64,000 nt of DNA, from NCBI RefSeq assembly GCF_014207955.1, contig NZ_JACHLK010000003.1:62001-126000 (forward strand). The letters are read 5' to 3'. A program made the position numbers and the translations under genes. Shown piece after piece: positions 29,362 through 38,840 of the stretch; position 1 is the stretch's first letter; each line of letters starts with the position of its first letter. The stretch is from Acidovorax soli (lineage in GTDB: Bacteria > Pseudomonadota > Gammaproteobacteria > Burkholderiales > Burkholderiaceae_C). The notes under the pieces were generated by a model. The model was not told the DNA's origin. It searched no databases and was given only the letters and a program-made list of their open reading frames with translations.

Positions 29362-29997
29362 CTAGCGCCGGTTGCCCAGCGCCAGCACCGAGATGCCCGA
29401 GGCGATGAAGGTGACGCCGGCACCGGTGTTGAGCCACTTCGTGGCGCGCGGCCGGCGTACCAGCCAGCCCGAGAGCTGCGCCGCGCAGCTGCCCAGCACC
29501 GAGAAGATGATGGCCGTGAGCACCGCGAAGATCGCGCCATACACCAGCATCTGCGTGGCCACGGGGCCGCGCGTTGCGTCCACGAACTGGGGAATGAAGG
29601 CCAGCACGAACAGCCCCGGCTTGGGGTTGAGCACGTTGGAGAACAGGCCCACGCCGAACACCTTGGCCAGCGGCTGGTGGGCGGCGGGTGCGAACGAGAT
29701 CAGGTTGCCCGCCGTGAGCGCCTTGTAGCCCAGGTACAGCAGGTAGGCCGCGCCCGCGATCTTCACGGCCCAGAAGGCCAGCGGCGAGGCTTGCACGATG
29801 AGCGTGAGCCCCAGCGTGGCCGCCACCGTGTGCACCATGATGCCCAGGCCTGCGCCCACTGAGGAGAGCACGGCCGCCAGCCGCCCCTGGCTCAGGCCGC
29901 GGCTGATGGCCAGGATGTTGTCCGGCCCCGGTGCAAAGACCACGACGATCACGGCAACGAGGTAGGCGGCGAGGATTTCAGCGGGGAACATCGGCAT
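29362..29997 (-). CDS. LysE-family translocator
   Basis: 211-residue membrane exporter with six predicted helices. The N-terminal family motif is AVIVVVFAPGPDNILAISRGLSQG and the central one FSNVLNPKPGLFVLAFIPQFVD. The two LysE genes in this window belong to the same family but are clearly different paralogues. The ATG at 29997 was chosen over 29991 and an upstream GTG at 30006. It separates modE from modA; whether it has any tie to metal transport is doubtful, and it may simply be an amino-acid exporter. Confidence 0.85.
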   Translation of the reverse strand: MPMFPAEILAAYLVAVIVVVFAPGPDNILAISRGLSQGRLAAVLSSVGAGLGIMVHTVAATLGLTLIVQASPLAFWAVKIAGAAYLLYLGYKALTAGNLISFAPAAHQPLAKVFGVGLFSNVLNPKPGLFVLAFIPQFVDATRGPVATQMLVYGAIFAVLTAIIFSVLGSCAAQLSGWLVRRPRATKWLNTGAGVTFIASGISVLALGNRR

Positions 29998-30050
29998 GGT
30001 GGGCACAGTGTAGGGGATCCCCGGGGAATACCGCCACGCAGCACAAGGGC

Positions 30051-30090
30051 TGCCTGCGCAACGCAGGCACTGCTTTTATACTTTCGCTAT
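30051..30090 (+). promoter_or_regulatory. dyad and -10 element upstream of modA
   Basis: TGCCTGCG (30051-30058) and CGCAGGCA (30062-30069) form a perfect 8-bp inverted repeat around CAA. TATACT at 30077-30082 is a good -10 hexamer. TCGCTAT at 30084-30090 resembles one half of a ModE site, but the second half is missing. The dyad could be an operator or a terminator-like stem. Confidence 0.45.
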
Positions 30091-30101
30091 TCCATCAATG
30101 A

Positions 30102-30884
<783 letters not shown>

Positions 30885-30916
30885 CCAGTCCCCTGCACGA
30901 GCCCCTTTCACCCTCC

Positions 30917-31597
30917 ATGCCCTTTTCCAGCGCCGATCTTGCGGCCATCGGCCTCACGCTTCGGCTCGCAGGCACCACCATGGCGCTGCTGCTGGTGCTG
31001 TGCACCCCGCTGGCCTGGTGGCTGGCGCATACCTCTTCGCGCTGGCGCGGGCCGGTGTCGGCCGTGGTGGCGCTGCCGCTGGTGCTGCCGCCCACGGTGA
31101 TCGGCTTTTATCTGCTTGTGACCATGGGGCCCAACGGCCCCATCGGGCAGTTCACGCAGTGGCTGGGTGTGGGCGCCCTGCCCTTCACCTTCTGGGGGCT
31201 GGTGGCGGGCTCGCTGATCTACTCGCTGCCCTTCGCGGTGCAGCCGCTGCAGGCGGCGTTCGAGGCCATCGGCAACCGGCCGCTCGAAGCCGCGGCCACG
31301 CTGGGCGCCGGGCCGCTGGACCGCTTCTTCACCGTGGCCCTGCCGCTGGCGCGCCCGGGCTTCATCACCGCGGCCATCCTGAGCTTTGCGCACACCGTGG
31401 GCGAGTTCGGCGTGGTGCTCATGCTGGGCGGCAACATCCCGGGCGTGACGCGCGTGGTCTCGGTGCAGATCTACGACCATGTGGAGGCCCTTGAATACAC
31501 CCAGGCGCACTGGCTGGCAGGGGGCATGGTGGTCTTCTCCTTCCTGGTGCTGCTGGGCCTGAACCTCACGCGCCGCCGCGCGTCCATGGTGTCATGA
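30917..31597 (+). CDS. modB: molybdate ABC transporter permease
   Basis: 226-residue inner-membrane permease with five to six helices. [15 protein letters not shown] and the cytoplasmic EAA-type loop [29 protein letters not shown], where the ATPase docks, are clear. The C-terminal [22 protein letters not shown] is highly characteristic of ModB. Its stop overlaps the modC start by ATGA. Confidence 0.96.
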   Translation: MPFSSADLAAIGLTLRLAGTTMALLLVLCTPLAWWLAHTSSRWRGPVSAVVALPLVLPPTVIGFYLLVTMGPNGPIGQFTQWLGVGALPFTFWGLVAGSLIYSLPFAVQPLQAAFEAIGNRPLEAAATLGAGPLDRFFTVALPLARPGFITAAILSFAHTVGEFGVVLMLGGNIPGVTRVVSVQIYDHVEALEYTQAHWLAGGMVVFSFLVLLGLNLTRRRASMVS

Positions 31598-32682
31598 GCG
31601 CTGCCGAACAGATCCGCGCCCGCCTCCAGGTATCGCGCCCGGGCTTCACGCTCGACGTGGACCTGCAGCTTCCCGGGCGCGGCGTTACGGCCCTCTTCGG
31701 CCCCTCGGGCTGCGGCAAGACCACCAGCCTGCGCGCCATTGCAGGCCTGCTGCGCGCACAGCAGGCCACCGTGGTGGTCAACGGCGAGGTCTGGCAGGAC
31801 GACGCGGCGCGCATCTGGCGCCCCACGCACCAGCGCGCGCTGGGCTACGTATTCCAAGAGGCCAGCCTGTTCGAGCACCTGAGCGTGCGCGGCAATATCG
31901 ACTACGGCCGCAGGCGCACACCGAAAGAGCGGCACACCGTGGCGCTGGACCACGCCGTGGACCTGCTGGGCATCGCCCACCTGATGGACCGCAAGCCCCA
32001 CGCCCTGTCGGGTGGCGAGCGCCAGCGCGTGGCCATGGCGCGTGCCCTGGCCACAGGCCCGCGTGTGCTGCTGATGGACGAGCCCCTGGCCGCACTGGAC
32101 GCCCAGCGCAAGGCCGAGGTCCTGCCCTACCTGGAGCGGCTGCACCAGGCGCTGGACATCCCCGTGCTGTACGTGAGCCACGCCATCGACGAGGTGGCGC
32201 GCCTGGCCGCGCACATGGTGCTGATGCAGGACGGCCGGGTGCTGGCCAGCGGGCGCACCGAAGACATGCTGGTGCGGCTGGACCTGCCGCTGGCGCATGG
32301 CGATGCGGCCGCCTCGGTGGTCGAAGGCACGGTGCTGCGCCATGACGCGCACGACCACATCACCAGCGTGCAGTTCGCCGGCGGCCGGTTGCTGCTGGCC
32401 AGCCCCACCGCGTGGCCGGCCGGCGCGCCGGTGCGCCTGCGCATCCAGGCGCGCGACGTGAGCCTGGCGCTGGCCGCGCCGGTGGACACCAGCATCCTCA
32501 ACATCCTGCCCGCCACTGTGGTGCAGGTGGAGGCGGACAGCCCCGGCCAATGCATGGTGGCGCTCGATGCCGGCCCCACGCGGCTGCTGGCCCGGGTGAC
32601 GCAGCGCTCGGCCCAGGCCCTTGCGCTGGCGCCGGGCAAGGCGGTCTTCGCCCAGGTCAAGGGCGTTGCGGTCGTGAACTAG
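31594..32682 (+). CDS. modC: molybdate ABC transporter ATP-binding protein
   Basis: 362-residue ATPase that powers molybdate import. Walker A is [19 protein letters not shown], the signature [15 protein letters not shown], Walker [13 protein letters not shown] and H-loop YVSHAIDE. The C-terminal quarter is a Mop/TOBE domain ([18 protein letters not shown]) that senses internal molybdate. Overlaps modB by ATGA. Last gene of modABC; the EAL operon begins 98 bases later. Confidence 0.96.
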   Translation: MSAAEQIRARLQVSRPGFTLDVDLQLPGRGVTALFGPSGCGKTTSLRAIAGLLRAQQATVVVNGEVWQDDAARIWRPTHQRALGYVFQEASLFEHLSVRGNIDYGRRRTPKERHTVALDHAVDLLGIAHLMDRKPHALSGGERQRVAMARALATGPRVLLMDEPLAALDAQRKAEVLPYLERLHQALDIPVLYVSHAIDEVARLAAHMVLMQDGRVLASGRTEDMLVRLDLPLAHGDAAASVVEGTVLRHDAHDHITSVQFAGGRLLLASPTAWPAGAPVRLRIQARDVSLALAAPVDTSILNILPATVVQVEADSPGQCMVALDAGPTRLLARVTQRSAQALALAPGKAVFAQVKGVAVVN

Positions 32683-32780
32683 GGCCTGTTGACAAGCCCT
32701 AGCGCCACGGACATCCCCCAGGGCCTGGTCATCGCCAGGTCGTATGATGACTGCACAAGATTTTGGGGGGAAGGGTCAGA

Positions 32781-34484
32781 ATGTTTTCCATCGGGCATGA
32801 CACCACGCAGCTGTTCGCCGTGGGCTTTCCGCCATTGCTGCACAGCCTGCTGTTCTGGATCTTTGCCTCCCTGGTCGTGCACGTGTGCCAGCGGCTCGTG
32901 GAGCACACGGCCTTTGCCATCGACCCATCGAGCCGGCGCATCAGCGCATCCCACGCGGCCCTGTGCATCGGTTGCATCGTGTGGGCGCTGGACGTGGTGG
33001 GCATGCTCATGTACGCCGAGCTGGCCGGCCACACGCTGGGCCTGGTGCCGGCACTCACGGGCCTGGTCATCATGGCGCTGAGTGCGCGGCTCACGGTCCC
33101 CACGCTGAGCACCAGCACCAGCAAGGCGCGCATCCTGGTCGCAGGCGCGGGGCTGTCGCTCGGGATGCTGGCTGCGCACTTCACCATCTCCGAAGGCTAT
33201 GTATCGAGCTATGCGCGCGTGAACGGCCTGGCCATCGTGCTGGCGCTGGCCACGGCCATCGGCATCGCCGCCTACACCTCCATACGCCACCGCGCCGCCA
33301 AGATGAAGGCGCTGACGCGCATTTACATTCCCCAGCAATGGCACGACAAGCTGCTGGCCGGCGCCGCCATCCTGGTGCTGCACTGGCTGCTGGTGAACAC
33401 CTTTCCGCTGGAATGGCCCGACAGCGCCGCGGCCACCGACGGGGTGGCGCTGCTGGTGATCGTGCTGCTGTTCGGCATGGCCATCGCCACCGAGCAACTG
33501 AGCAACATGCGCTTTGACCAGGCACGCCAGCAACTGCTGCGCCGCGGCCTGTCGCTGATGCGCACCTCCAGTTACGAGGTGCCGGCGCCCGAGGGCGACA
33601 TCCAGCTGTCGCTGATCGCGGACCAGTTGCCCGTGCTGCTCCAGGCCCGGCAGCTGGCGCTGCATTTCCAGCCCATCGCCGACCTGGCGAGCGGCGAACT
33701 GCAGTTCGAGGCGCTGTTGCGCGTGCGCAGCGAGCTCCTGGGCCCGCTGCACCCCGAGGCCTTTCTGCTGGTCTGCGAACTGCAGGGCAAGACCCCGCTG
33801 GTGGACCGGCTGATCCTGGTCAACGCCATGGCCTGCGCCTGCCAGTGGCGCAGCGAGGGCCTGGACCATGCCAGGTTCAGCGTGAACGTGGCGCCCGCCA
33901 CCCTGCTCGAGGAGGACTTTGCACCCTGGCTGCAGGCCGAACTCACCCGCCATGCCCTGCCCGGCAGCAGCCTGCGGCTGGAGCTGACCGAGCATGCCCT
34001 GATCGCCAGCGGCCCGCGCATGCTTGCGTCCATCCGCCAGCTGCAGGCCATCGGCGTGGGCGTGCTGATGGACGACTTCGGCGCCGGGTATTCCTCGCTG
34101 GGCATGCTGGCCGACCTGCCGATTGCCGGCATCAAGTGCGACCGCCTGTTCGTGCGCCAGCTGGCCCAGGATCCACGGCGCCAATCGCTGCTGCGGCATG
34201 TCGGTGCCATGGCCGGCGAATTCGGCCTGTCGGTGGTGGTGGAGGGGGTGGAGACCGCCTCCGAGCTGCAGGCCCTGGCGGCCTGCGGCATTCCCACCAT
34301 CCAGGGCTATGTGTTCTGCAAGCCCATGCCGGCAGCCGAGGTGCCCGGCTGGCACCGCGCCCAATGGCCCCAGCACCTGGCCGCACTGCGGGCGCAGCGG
34401 GGCCCGGCCGCAACCCCGGCCCCCCAGGGCAGCCCCGCGCCGGCGCCCGGCTGGGTGCAGCGGCCCCGGGAGGCCCGCCCATGA
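32781..34484 (+). CDS. membrane EAL-domain protein with degenerate MHYT-like sensor
   Basis: 567-residue protein. About seven hydrophobic segments fill residues 1-250; they align by pattern with the MHYT integral sensor, but the signature is altered: ALDVVGML and AAHFTISEGY stand where WSMHFIGML and AAMHYTGM are expected. The EAL domain (from about residue 290) has HFQPI, FEALLRVRS, FSVNVAPATL, ELTEHAL, LMDDFGAGYSSL, IKCDRLFV, VVVEGVET and IQGYVF, so the main metal and catalytic residues look intact for cyclic-di-GMP hydrolysis. There is no GGDEF domain. The ATG at 32781 follows GGGGGAAGGG. Its stop overlaps the next ATG. Confidence 0.85.
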   Translation: MFSIGHDTTQLFAVGFPPLLHSLLFWIFASLVVHVCQRLVEHTAFAIDPSSRRISASHAALCIGCIVWALDVVGMLMYAELAGHTLGLVPALTGLVIMALSARLTVPTLSTSTSKARILVAGAGLSLGMLAAHFTISEGYVSSYARVNGLAIVLALATAIGIAAYTSIRHRAAKMKALTRIYIPQQWHDKLLAGAAILVLHWLLVNTFPLEWPDSAAATDGVALLVIVLLFGMAIATEQLSNMRFDQARQQLLRRGLSLMRTSSYEVPAPEGDIQLSLIADQLPVLLQARQLALHFQPIADLASGELQFEALLRVRSELLGPLHPEAFLLVCELQGKTPLVDRLILVNAMACACQWRSEGLDHARFSVNVAPATLLEEDFAPWLQAELTRHALPGSSLRLELTEHALIASGPRMLASIRQLQAIGVGVLMDDFGAGYSSLGMLADLPIAGIKCDRLFVRQLAQDPRRQSLLRHVGAMAGEFGLSVVVEGVETASELQALAACGIPTIQGYVFCKPMPAAEVPGWHRAQWPQHLAALRAQRGPAATPAPQGSPAPAPGWVQRPREARP

Positions 34485-35614
34485 GCGCCGCACCGCTGAC
34501 CGTGCTGGTGCTCGGGGGCTATGGCAACTTCGGCGCACGCATCTGCCGCGCGCTGGCCGGCGACCCCGGCATCCACCTGCTGGTGGCCGGCCGCAGCGCC
34601 GCCCAGGCCCAGGCCCTGGCGGCCACGCTGGGCCCCGGCACCCGGGGCGTGGCCCTGGACCACAGCGCACCCGGCCTGGTGCAGGCCCTGCAGGCGCTGG
34701 GCGTGGGCCTGGTGATCCACACGGCAGGGCCGTTCCAGGCGCAGGGCTATACGGTGGCCGAGGCGGCCGCCGACGCCGGCGCGCACTACATCGACCTGGC
34801 CGATGGGCGCCGCTTCGTCTGCGACTTCCCCGCAGCGCTGCAGGCGCGCTTCACGGCCGCGGGGCGCACGGCAGTCTGCGGCGCCAGCACGGTACCGGCC
34901 CTGTCCTCGGCCGTGGTGGACCATCTGTGCGCCGGCTGGCAACACATCGCCAGCATCGACATCTGCATCGCCCCGGCCCAGCGCGCACCGCGCGGCCAGG
35001 CCACGCTGGCGGCCGTGCTCAGCTACTGTGGCGGCCCCATCGCCGTGTGGGAAGACGGGCGCTGGCAGGACCGGCTCGGCTGGGCCGAGCCCACGCGCGT
35101 GCAGTTCCAGCGGCTGCGCCCGCGCCTTGCGGCGGTGTGCGACATCCCCGACCTGGAGCTGCTGCCCGCCCACTACCGCGTCACGCAGCGGGTGAGTTTT
35201 CGCGCCGCGCTCGAGGTGGGCCTGGCCCAGCGCGCCTTCGCCGCGCTCGCAGCGTTGCGCGCCTGGGGCCTGCTGCGCCGCCCCGAGCGCCTGGCAGGGC
35301 TGATGCACCGCACGGGCGGGGTCTTCGACTTCCTGGGCACACCGCTGGGCGGCATGGTGGTGCGCGTGGCCGGTGCCGATGGTGCGGGCGTGGCACGGCG
35401 CCGCGCCTGGCACATTGCCGCCGACCATGACCACGGCCCCGAGATCCCCTGCATGGCCGCCATCCTGCTGGCACGCCAGCTCGCCCGCGGCCAGGCCCTG
35501 CCCATTGGTGCCCACACCTGCACCAGCCTGCTGCCGCTGGCCGCCTTCGGGCCCGAGTTTGCGAAATGGGGCATGGTGACGGACGTAGTGGAAGAGGAGG
35601 GCCCTGCCCCATGA
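34481..35614 (+). CDS. saccharopine dehydrogenase-like NAD(P)-binding protein
   Basis: 377-residue oxidoreductase-like protein. The N-terminal Rossmann fold has VLVLGGYGNFGARICRALAGDPGIHLLVAGRS, the saccharopine-dehydrogenase NADP-binding pattern, followed by VIHTAGPFQAQGYTVAEAAADAGAHYIDLADG. The rest is a family-specific domain with AVCGASTVPALSSAVVDHL. True saccharopine dehydrogenases act in lysine metabolism, but members of this group often have unknown substrates. It is coupled to the EAL gene by ATGA and to the DoxX-like gene by ATGA. Confidence 0.82.
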   Translation: MSAAPLTVLVLGGYGNFGARICRALAGDPGIHLLVAGRSAAQAQALAATLGPGTRGVALDHSAPGLVQALQALGVGLVIHTAGPFQAQGYTVAEAAADAGAHYIDLADGRRFVCDFPAALQARFTAAGRTAVCGASTVPALSSAVVDHLCAGWQHIASIDICIAPAQRAPRGQATLAAVLSYCGGPIAVWEDGRWQDRLGWAEPTRVQFQRLRPRLAAVCDIPDLELLPAHYRVTQRVSFRAALEVGLAQRAFAALAALRAWGLLRRPERLAGLMHRTGGVFDFLGTPLGGMVVRVAGADGAGVARRRAWHIAADHDHGPEIPCMAAILLARQLARGQALPIGAHTCTSLLPLAAFGPEFAKWGMVTDVVEEEGPAP

Positions 35615-35979
35615 GCCCGGCCCACCGCCGCCTGCTGCGCCACAGCCTGGTCTTCGTCTGGCTCGCCACCGCCATCGTCAGCGTGTGGGAGCTCGACGGC
35701 CAGAGCCGGCAATTGCTGGCCACCCTGCCCTTCAACCATCCGCAGGTCGTCACGGCCCTGGTGCTGGCCGGTGCCGCCGCCGATGCCGTGGTGGGCCTGT
35801 GGATCGCCCTGCGCCCCGGCCGCGCCGCCTACGCCGCCGCACTCGTGCTGATGGGGGTGATGACGCTGCTGGCCACGGCCATCGAACCGGGCTGGTGGCT
35901 GCACCCCTTCGGCCCGCTGACCAAGAACCTGCCCATCGCCGCCATCCTGGTGGTGCTGCTGCACGAGCCCACGCCATGA
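35611..35979 (+). CDS. DoxX-like membrane protein
   Basis: 122-residue integral membrane protein with four predicted helices: SLVFVWLATAIVSVWE, VVTALVLAGAAADAVVGLWI, AAYAAALVLMGVMTLLATAI and a final PIAAILVVLL. This layout matches DoxX/DoxX-like proteins, whose role is mostly unknown. The ATG overlaps the preceding stop (ATGA), and its own stop overlaps the next ATG. Confidence 0.75.
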   Translation: MSPAHRRLLRHSLVFVWLATAIVSVWELDGQSRQLLATLPFNHPQVVTALVLAGAAADAVVGLWIALRPGRAAYAAALVLMGVMTLLATAIEPGWWLHPFGPLTKNLPIAAILVVLLHEPTP

Positions 35980-36455
35980 GCCTGTACCTGACCCTCAAGT
36001 GGATGCACATCGTCTCCAGCGTGCTGCTGGTGGGCACGGGCCTGGGCTCGGCCTACTACATGTTCTTTGCCAACCGCAGCGGCAACGTCCAGGCGCAGGC
36101 CGTGGTCAGCCGCCTGGTGGTGCGGGCCGACTGGTGGTTCACCACGCCCACGGTGTTCATCCAGCCCGCCACCGGGCTGGCCATGGTGCACATGGCCGGG
36201 CTGCCCCTGTCCACGCCCTGGCTCGCCCTCTCGCTCGGCCTGTATGTGCTGGCCGGCCTGTGCTGGCTGCCCGTGGTGTGGCTGCAGCTGCGCATGCGCG
36301 CCCTGGCCCAGCAGGCGGCCGACGCCGGCAGCGACGCCCTGCCCGCCACCTACTGGCGCTATGCGCGCTGGTGGGAGGCACTGGGCTACCCGGCCTTCGT
36401 GGCCATGGTGGTGGTGTTCTACCTCATGGTGGCCAAGCCCAGCCTCGGGTTCTGA
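35976..36455 (+). CDS. DUF2269-type membrane protein
   Basis: 159-residue membrane protein with four helices. YLTLKWMHIVSSVLLVGTGLGSAYYMFFA and the later WWEALGYPAFVAMVVVFYLMV are characteristic of the DUF2269 family; the conserved His in KWMHI is present. No biochemical role is known. It ends the four-gene coupled operon with the EAL protein, and converges with tupA 15 bases away. Confidence 0.78.
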   Translation: MSLYLTLKWMHIVSSVLLVGTGLGSAYYMFFANRSGNVQAQAVVSRLVVRADWWFTTPTVFIQPATGLAMVHMAGLPLSTPWLALSLGLYVLAGLCWLPVVWLQLRMRALAQQAADAGSDALPATYWRYARWWEALGYPAFVAMVVVFYLMVAKPSLGF

Positions 36456-36470
36456 GCCTGCCGCGCACGC

Positions 36471-37304
36471 TCACTTGCCGGCGTTCGGGAAGAACAGTTG
36501 CTCGCCGCCGATCTTGTAGCCGGCGATGCTGGCCTGCCCACCGGGCGAGACCACCCAGTCCACGAACTTCTGCGCGTCCTGCTGCTTGACCTGCGGGTGC
36601 TTGGCCGGGTTGACCACCATCACGCCGTACTGGTTGAACAGGCGCGTGTCGCCCTCCACCAGCACCACCATCTCGGCGCGGTTCTTGAAGTTGAGCCAGG
36701 TGCCCCGGTCGGCCAGCACATAGGCGCCGCTGGAGGCCGCGATGTTCAGCGCCGGGCCCATGCCGCAGCCGCATTCCTTGTAGCCGCTGCCCTTGGCCGC
36801 CTCGGCACCGGCAAGCTTCCAGTAGCGCAGTTCGGCGGCATGTGTGCCGCTCTTGTCGCCGCGCGAGATGAAGGCGGCATTGCCGGCGGCCAGCTTTTTC
36901 AGCGCCTCGACGATGTCCTTGCCCTGCGTGCCCACCGGGTCGGCCTTGGGACCCACGAGGATGAAGTCGTTGTACATCACGGGGTAGCGCCTGACGCCCC
37001 AGCCCTCGGCCACGAACTTCTCCTCGGCCACCTGGTCGTGCACGAAGAGCACGTCGGCGTCGCCGCGGCGCGCCATGTCCAGCGCCTGGCCGGTGCCCAG
37101 GGCCACGACCTTGATGTCGATGCCGCTGGCCTTCTTGAACTCGGGCAGCAGGTGGCCGAACAAGCCCGACTGCTCGGTGGAGGTGGTGGAGGCCATGGTG
37201 ATCGTGGCCTGTGCCCATGCCGCGCCATGCGCAAGGGCCACAGCCAGTGCGACCGCAGAGGGAACGAACAGCAGGCGGCGGCGGGCCATCGTGGGTTGTC
37301 TCAT
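36471..37304 (-). CDS. tupA: tungstate ABC transporter substrate-binding protein
   Basis: 277-residue periplasmic protein. The N-terminal MARRRLLFVPSAVALAVALA is a signal peptide with a Tat-like RRRLLF, cleaved after AAWA. The mature protein begins ATITMASTTSTEQSGLFGHLL; this TTST..SGL block is the oxyanion site of TupA proteins. GDKSGTH and YPVMYNDFILVGP are also typical. TupA binds tungstate far more tightly than molybdate. The ATG at 37304 has AAGGAGA upstream and overlaps the stop of tupC. Last gene of tupBCA. Confidence 0.92.
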   Translation of the reverse strand: MRQPTMARRRLLFVPSAVALAVALAHGAAWAQATITMASTTSTEQSGLFGHLLPEFKKASGIDIKVVALGTGQALDMARRGDADVLFVHDQVAEEKFVAEGWGVRRYPVMYNDFILVGPKADPVGTQGKDIVEALKKLAAGNAAFISRGDKSGTHAAELRYWKLAGAEAAKGSGYKECGCGMGPALNIAASSGAYVLADRGTWLNFKNRAEMVVLVEGDTRLFNQYGVMVVNPAKHPQVKQQDAQKFVDWVVSPGGQASIAGYKIGGEQLFFPNAGK

Positions 37305-38056
37305 CCTATTTCTCCTTTGACGAACAGACGCGCGGCCTCCGGCAGGGGGCCGTTGAAAAAGTCGTGTACCGGCAGGTCGGCCACGGCGCGGCCCTGCTCC
37401 AGGTAGACCACGCGGCTGGCCAGGCGCTTGACCTGGCCCAGGTTGTGGCTGCTGAACACCATGGTCACCGCCGGCCCACCACCATCGGCCGGCTCCGCAG
37501 GGCCTGCCAGGTCGGCCATCAGGCCTTCGACCTCGCGCTTGGCATGCGGGTCCAGGCTGGCCGTGGGCTCATCGAGCAGCAGCACCGCGGGCCGCAGGGC
37601 CCAGGCCCGTGCCAGCGCCACGCGCTGCTGCTGGCCGCCCGAGAGCGTGCGCGCGTTCTGCAGGGCGATGGCCTCCAGCCCCACGCGCCGCAGCGCCGCC
37701 AGGGCTTCGGCCCGCGCAGCGCGCCAGGGCGTGCCGCGCAGCCACAGGGCCAGCGCCACATTGTTCTGGGCACTGGTGCGCAGCATGTGCGGGCGCTGGA
37801 ACAGCATGGCCTGGCGCTGCGCGGCATCGCGCCGCACCTGGCCGGCACTGGGCCCGACCAGGCCGTGCAGCACGCGCAGCAGGGTGCTCTTGCCGCTGCC
37901 GTTGGCCCCCACCAGGGCCACGCGCTCGCCCGGGGCGATGTGCAGGTCGATGTCGGCCAGGGCCTGCACGCGCCCATAGCGCACGGCCACGCCCTGCAGC
38001 GCAATCAGGGGGTGCGCGAGGGGCTGGGCCACGGGCAGGGGCTCCGGGTGCCTCAT
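37301..38056 (-). CDS. tupC: tungstate ABC transporter ATP-binding protein
   Basis: 251-residue ATPase. Walker A is LVGANGSGKSTLLRVLHGL, the signature LSGGQQQRVALARAW, Walker B VLLLDEPTASLD and the H-loop MVFSSHNLG. It has no TOBE domain, unlike ModC, as expected for TupC. It overlaps both neighbours by 4 bases (ATGA), so the three tungstate genes are translated as a unit, in the order B-C-A. Confidence 0.92.
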   Translation of the reverse strand: MRHPEPLPVAQPLAHPLIALQGVAVRYGRVQALADIDLHIAPGERVALVGANGSGKSTLLRVLHGLVGPSAGQVRRDAAQRQAMLFQRPHMLRTSAQNNVALALWLRGTPWRAARAEALAALRRVGLEAIALQNARTLSGGQQQRVALARAWALRPAVLLLDEPTASLDPHAKREVEGLMADLAGPAEPADGGGPAVTMVFSSHNLGQVKRLASRVVYLEQGRAVADLPVHDFFNGPLPEAARLFVKGEIG

Positions 38057-38790
38057 GCCGCCACCCCCACCAGGGCGTCGGGGGCGCCACCGTCCACGCG
38101 CTCGCGCCAGCGGCGCAGCAGCGCGATCAGCACATTGAGCGCCAGCACCACGCCCAGCAGCACCAGGCCCAGCGCCAGCGCCAGGGGCAGGTCGCCCTTG
38201 CTGGTCTCCAGGGCGATGGCCGTGGTCATGACACGCGTGAAGCCATCGATGTTGCCGCCCACGACCATCACCGCGCCGACTTCGGAGATGGCGCGGCCGA
38301 AGGCGGCGATCAGCACCGTGAGCAGCGCGTAGCGCTCGTCCCAGGCCAGCAGCAGGCTGCGCAGCAGGCTGCTGGCGCCCAGCGAGCGCAACTGCTCGCC
38401 ATGGGCGCGCTCGGCATCTTCGACCACCTGGCGCGTGAGCGCGGTGACCACCGGCAGCACCAGGAGGGCCTGGGCCAGCACCATGGCCTTGAAGCTGAAC
38501 AGCCAGCCCAGGGCCCCGAAGGGACCGCTGCGCGACAGCAGCAGGTAGACCACCAGCCCCACCACCACCGAGGGCACGGCCAGCAAGGTGTTGAGCAGCG
38601 CCAGCAGCGCGCCCCGGCCGACGAACCGGGCCACGCCCAGCCAGGCCCCGAGCACCAGGCCCGCCGCACAGGCCAGCGCACAGGCCGTGGCACTGACCGA
38701 CAGGGAGCGGCCGACGATGGTCCACAGCGCCGGGTCCCCCGACAAGGTCAGTTCGAGGGCGGTGGCGGCGCTTTGCGTCAGGGTGGACAT
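38053..38790 (-). CDS. tupB: tungstate ABC transporter permease
   Basis: 245-residue inner-membrane permease with five or six helices. NTLLAVPSVVVGLVVYLLLSRSGPFG and the cytoplasmic docking loop SLGASSLLRSLLLAWDERYALLTVLIAAFGRAISEVGAVMVVGGNI are the TupB/ModB-like signatures. The ATG at 38790 is preferred; an ATG at 38820 would add ten residues, close to the divergent regulator. It opens the tupBCA operon. Confidence 0.9.
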   Translation of the reverse strand: MSTLTQSAATALELTLSGDPALWTIVGRSLSVSATACALACAAGLVLGAWLGVARFVGRGALLALLNTLLAVPSVVVGLVVYLLLSRSGPFGALGWLFSFKAMVLAQALLVLPVVTALTRQVVEDAERAHGEQLRSLGASSLLRSLLLAWDERYALLTVLIAAFGRAISEVGAVMVVGGNIDGFTRVMTTAIALETSKGDLPLALALGLVLLGVVLALNVLIALLRRWRERVDGGAPDALVGVAA

Positions 38791-38840
38791 GGCTTGGGCT
38801 ATCGTATGGACCTCCACCATTCCCAGCGATATGAACGTCC

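Noticed and set aside
32689..32694. TTGACA as a -35 for the EAL operon
   Set aside because: No -10-like hexamer lies at 15-19 bp; the best is TATGAT at 32743, too far away.
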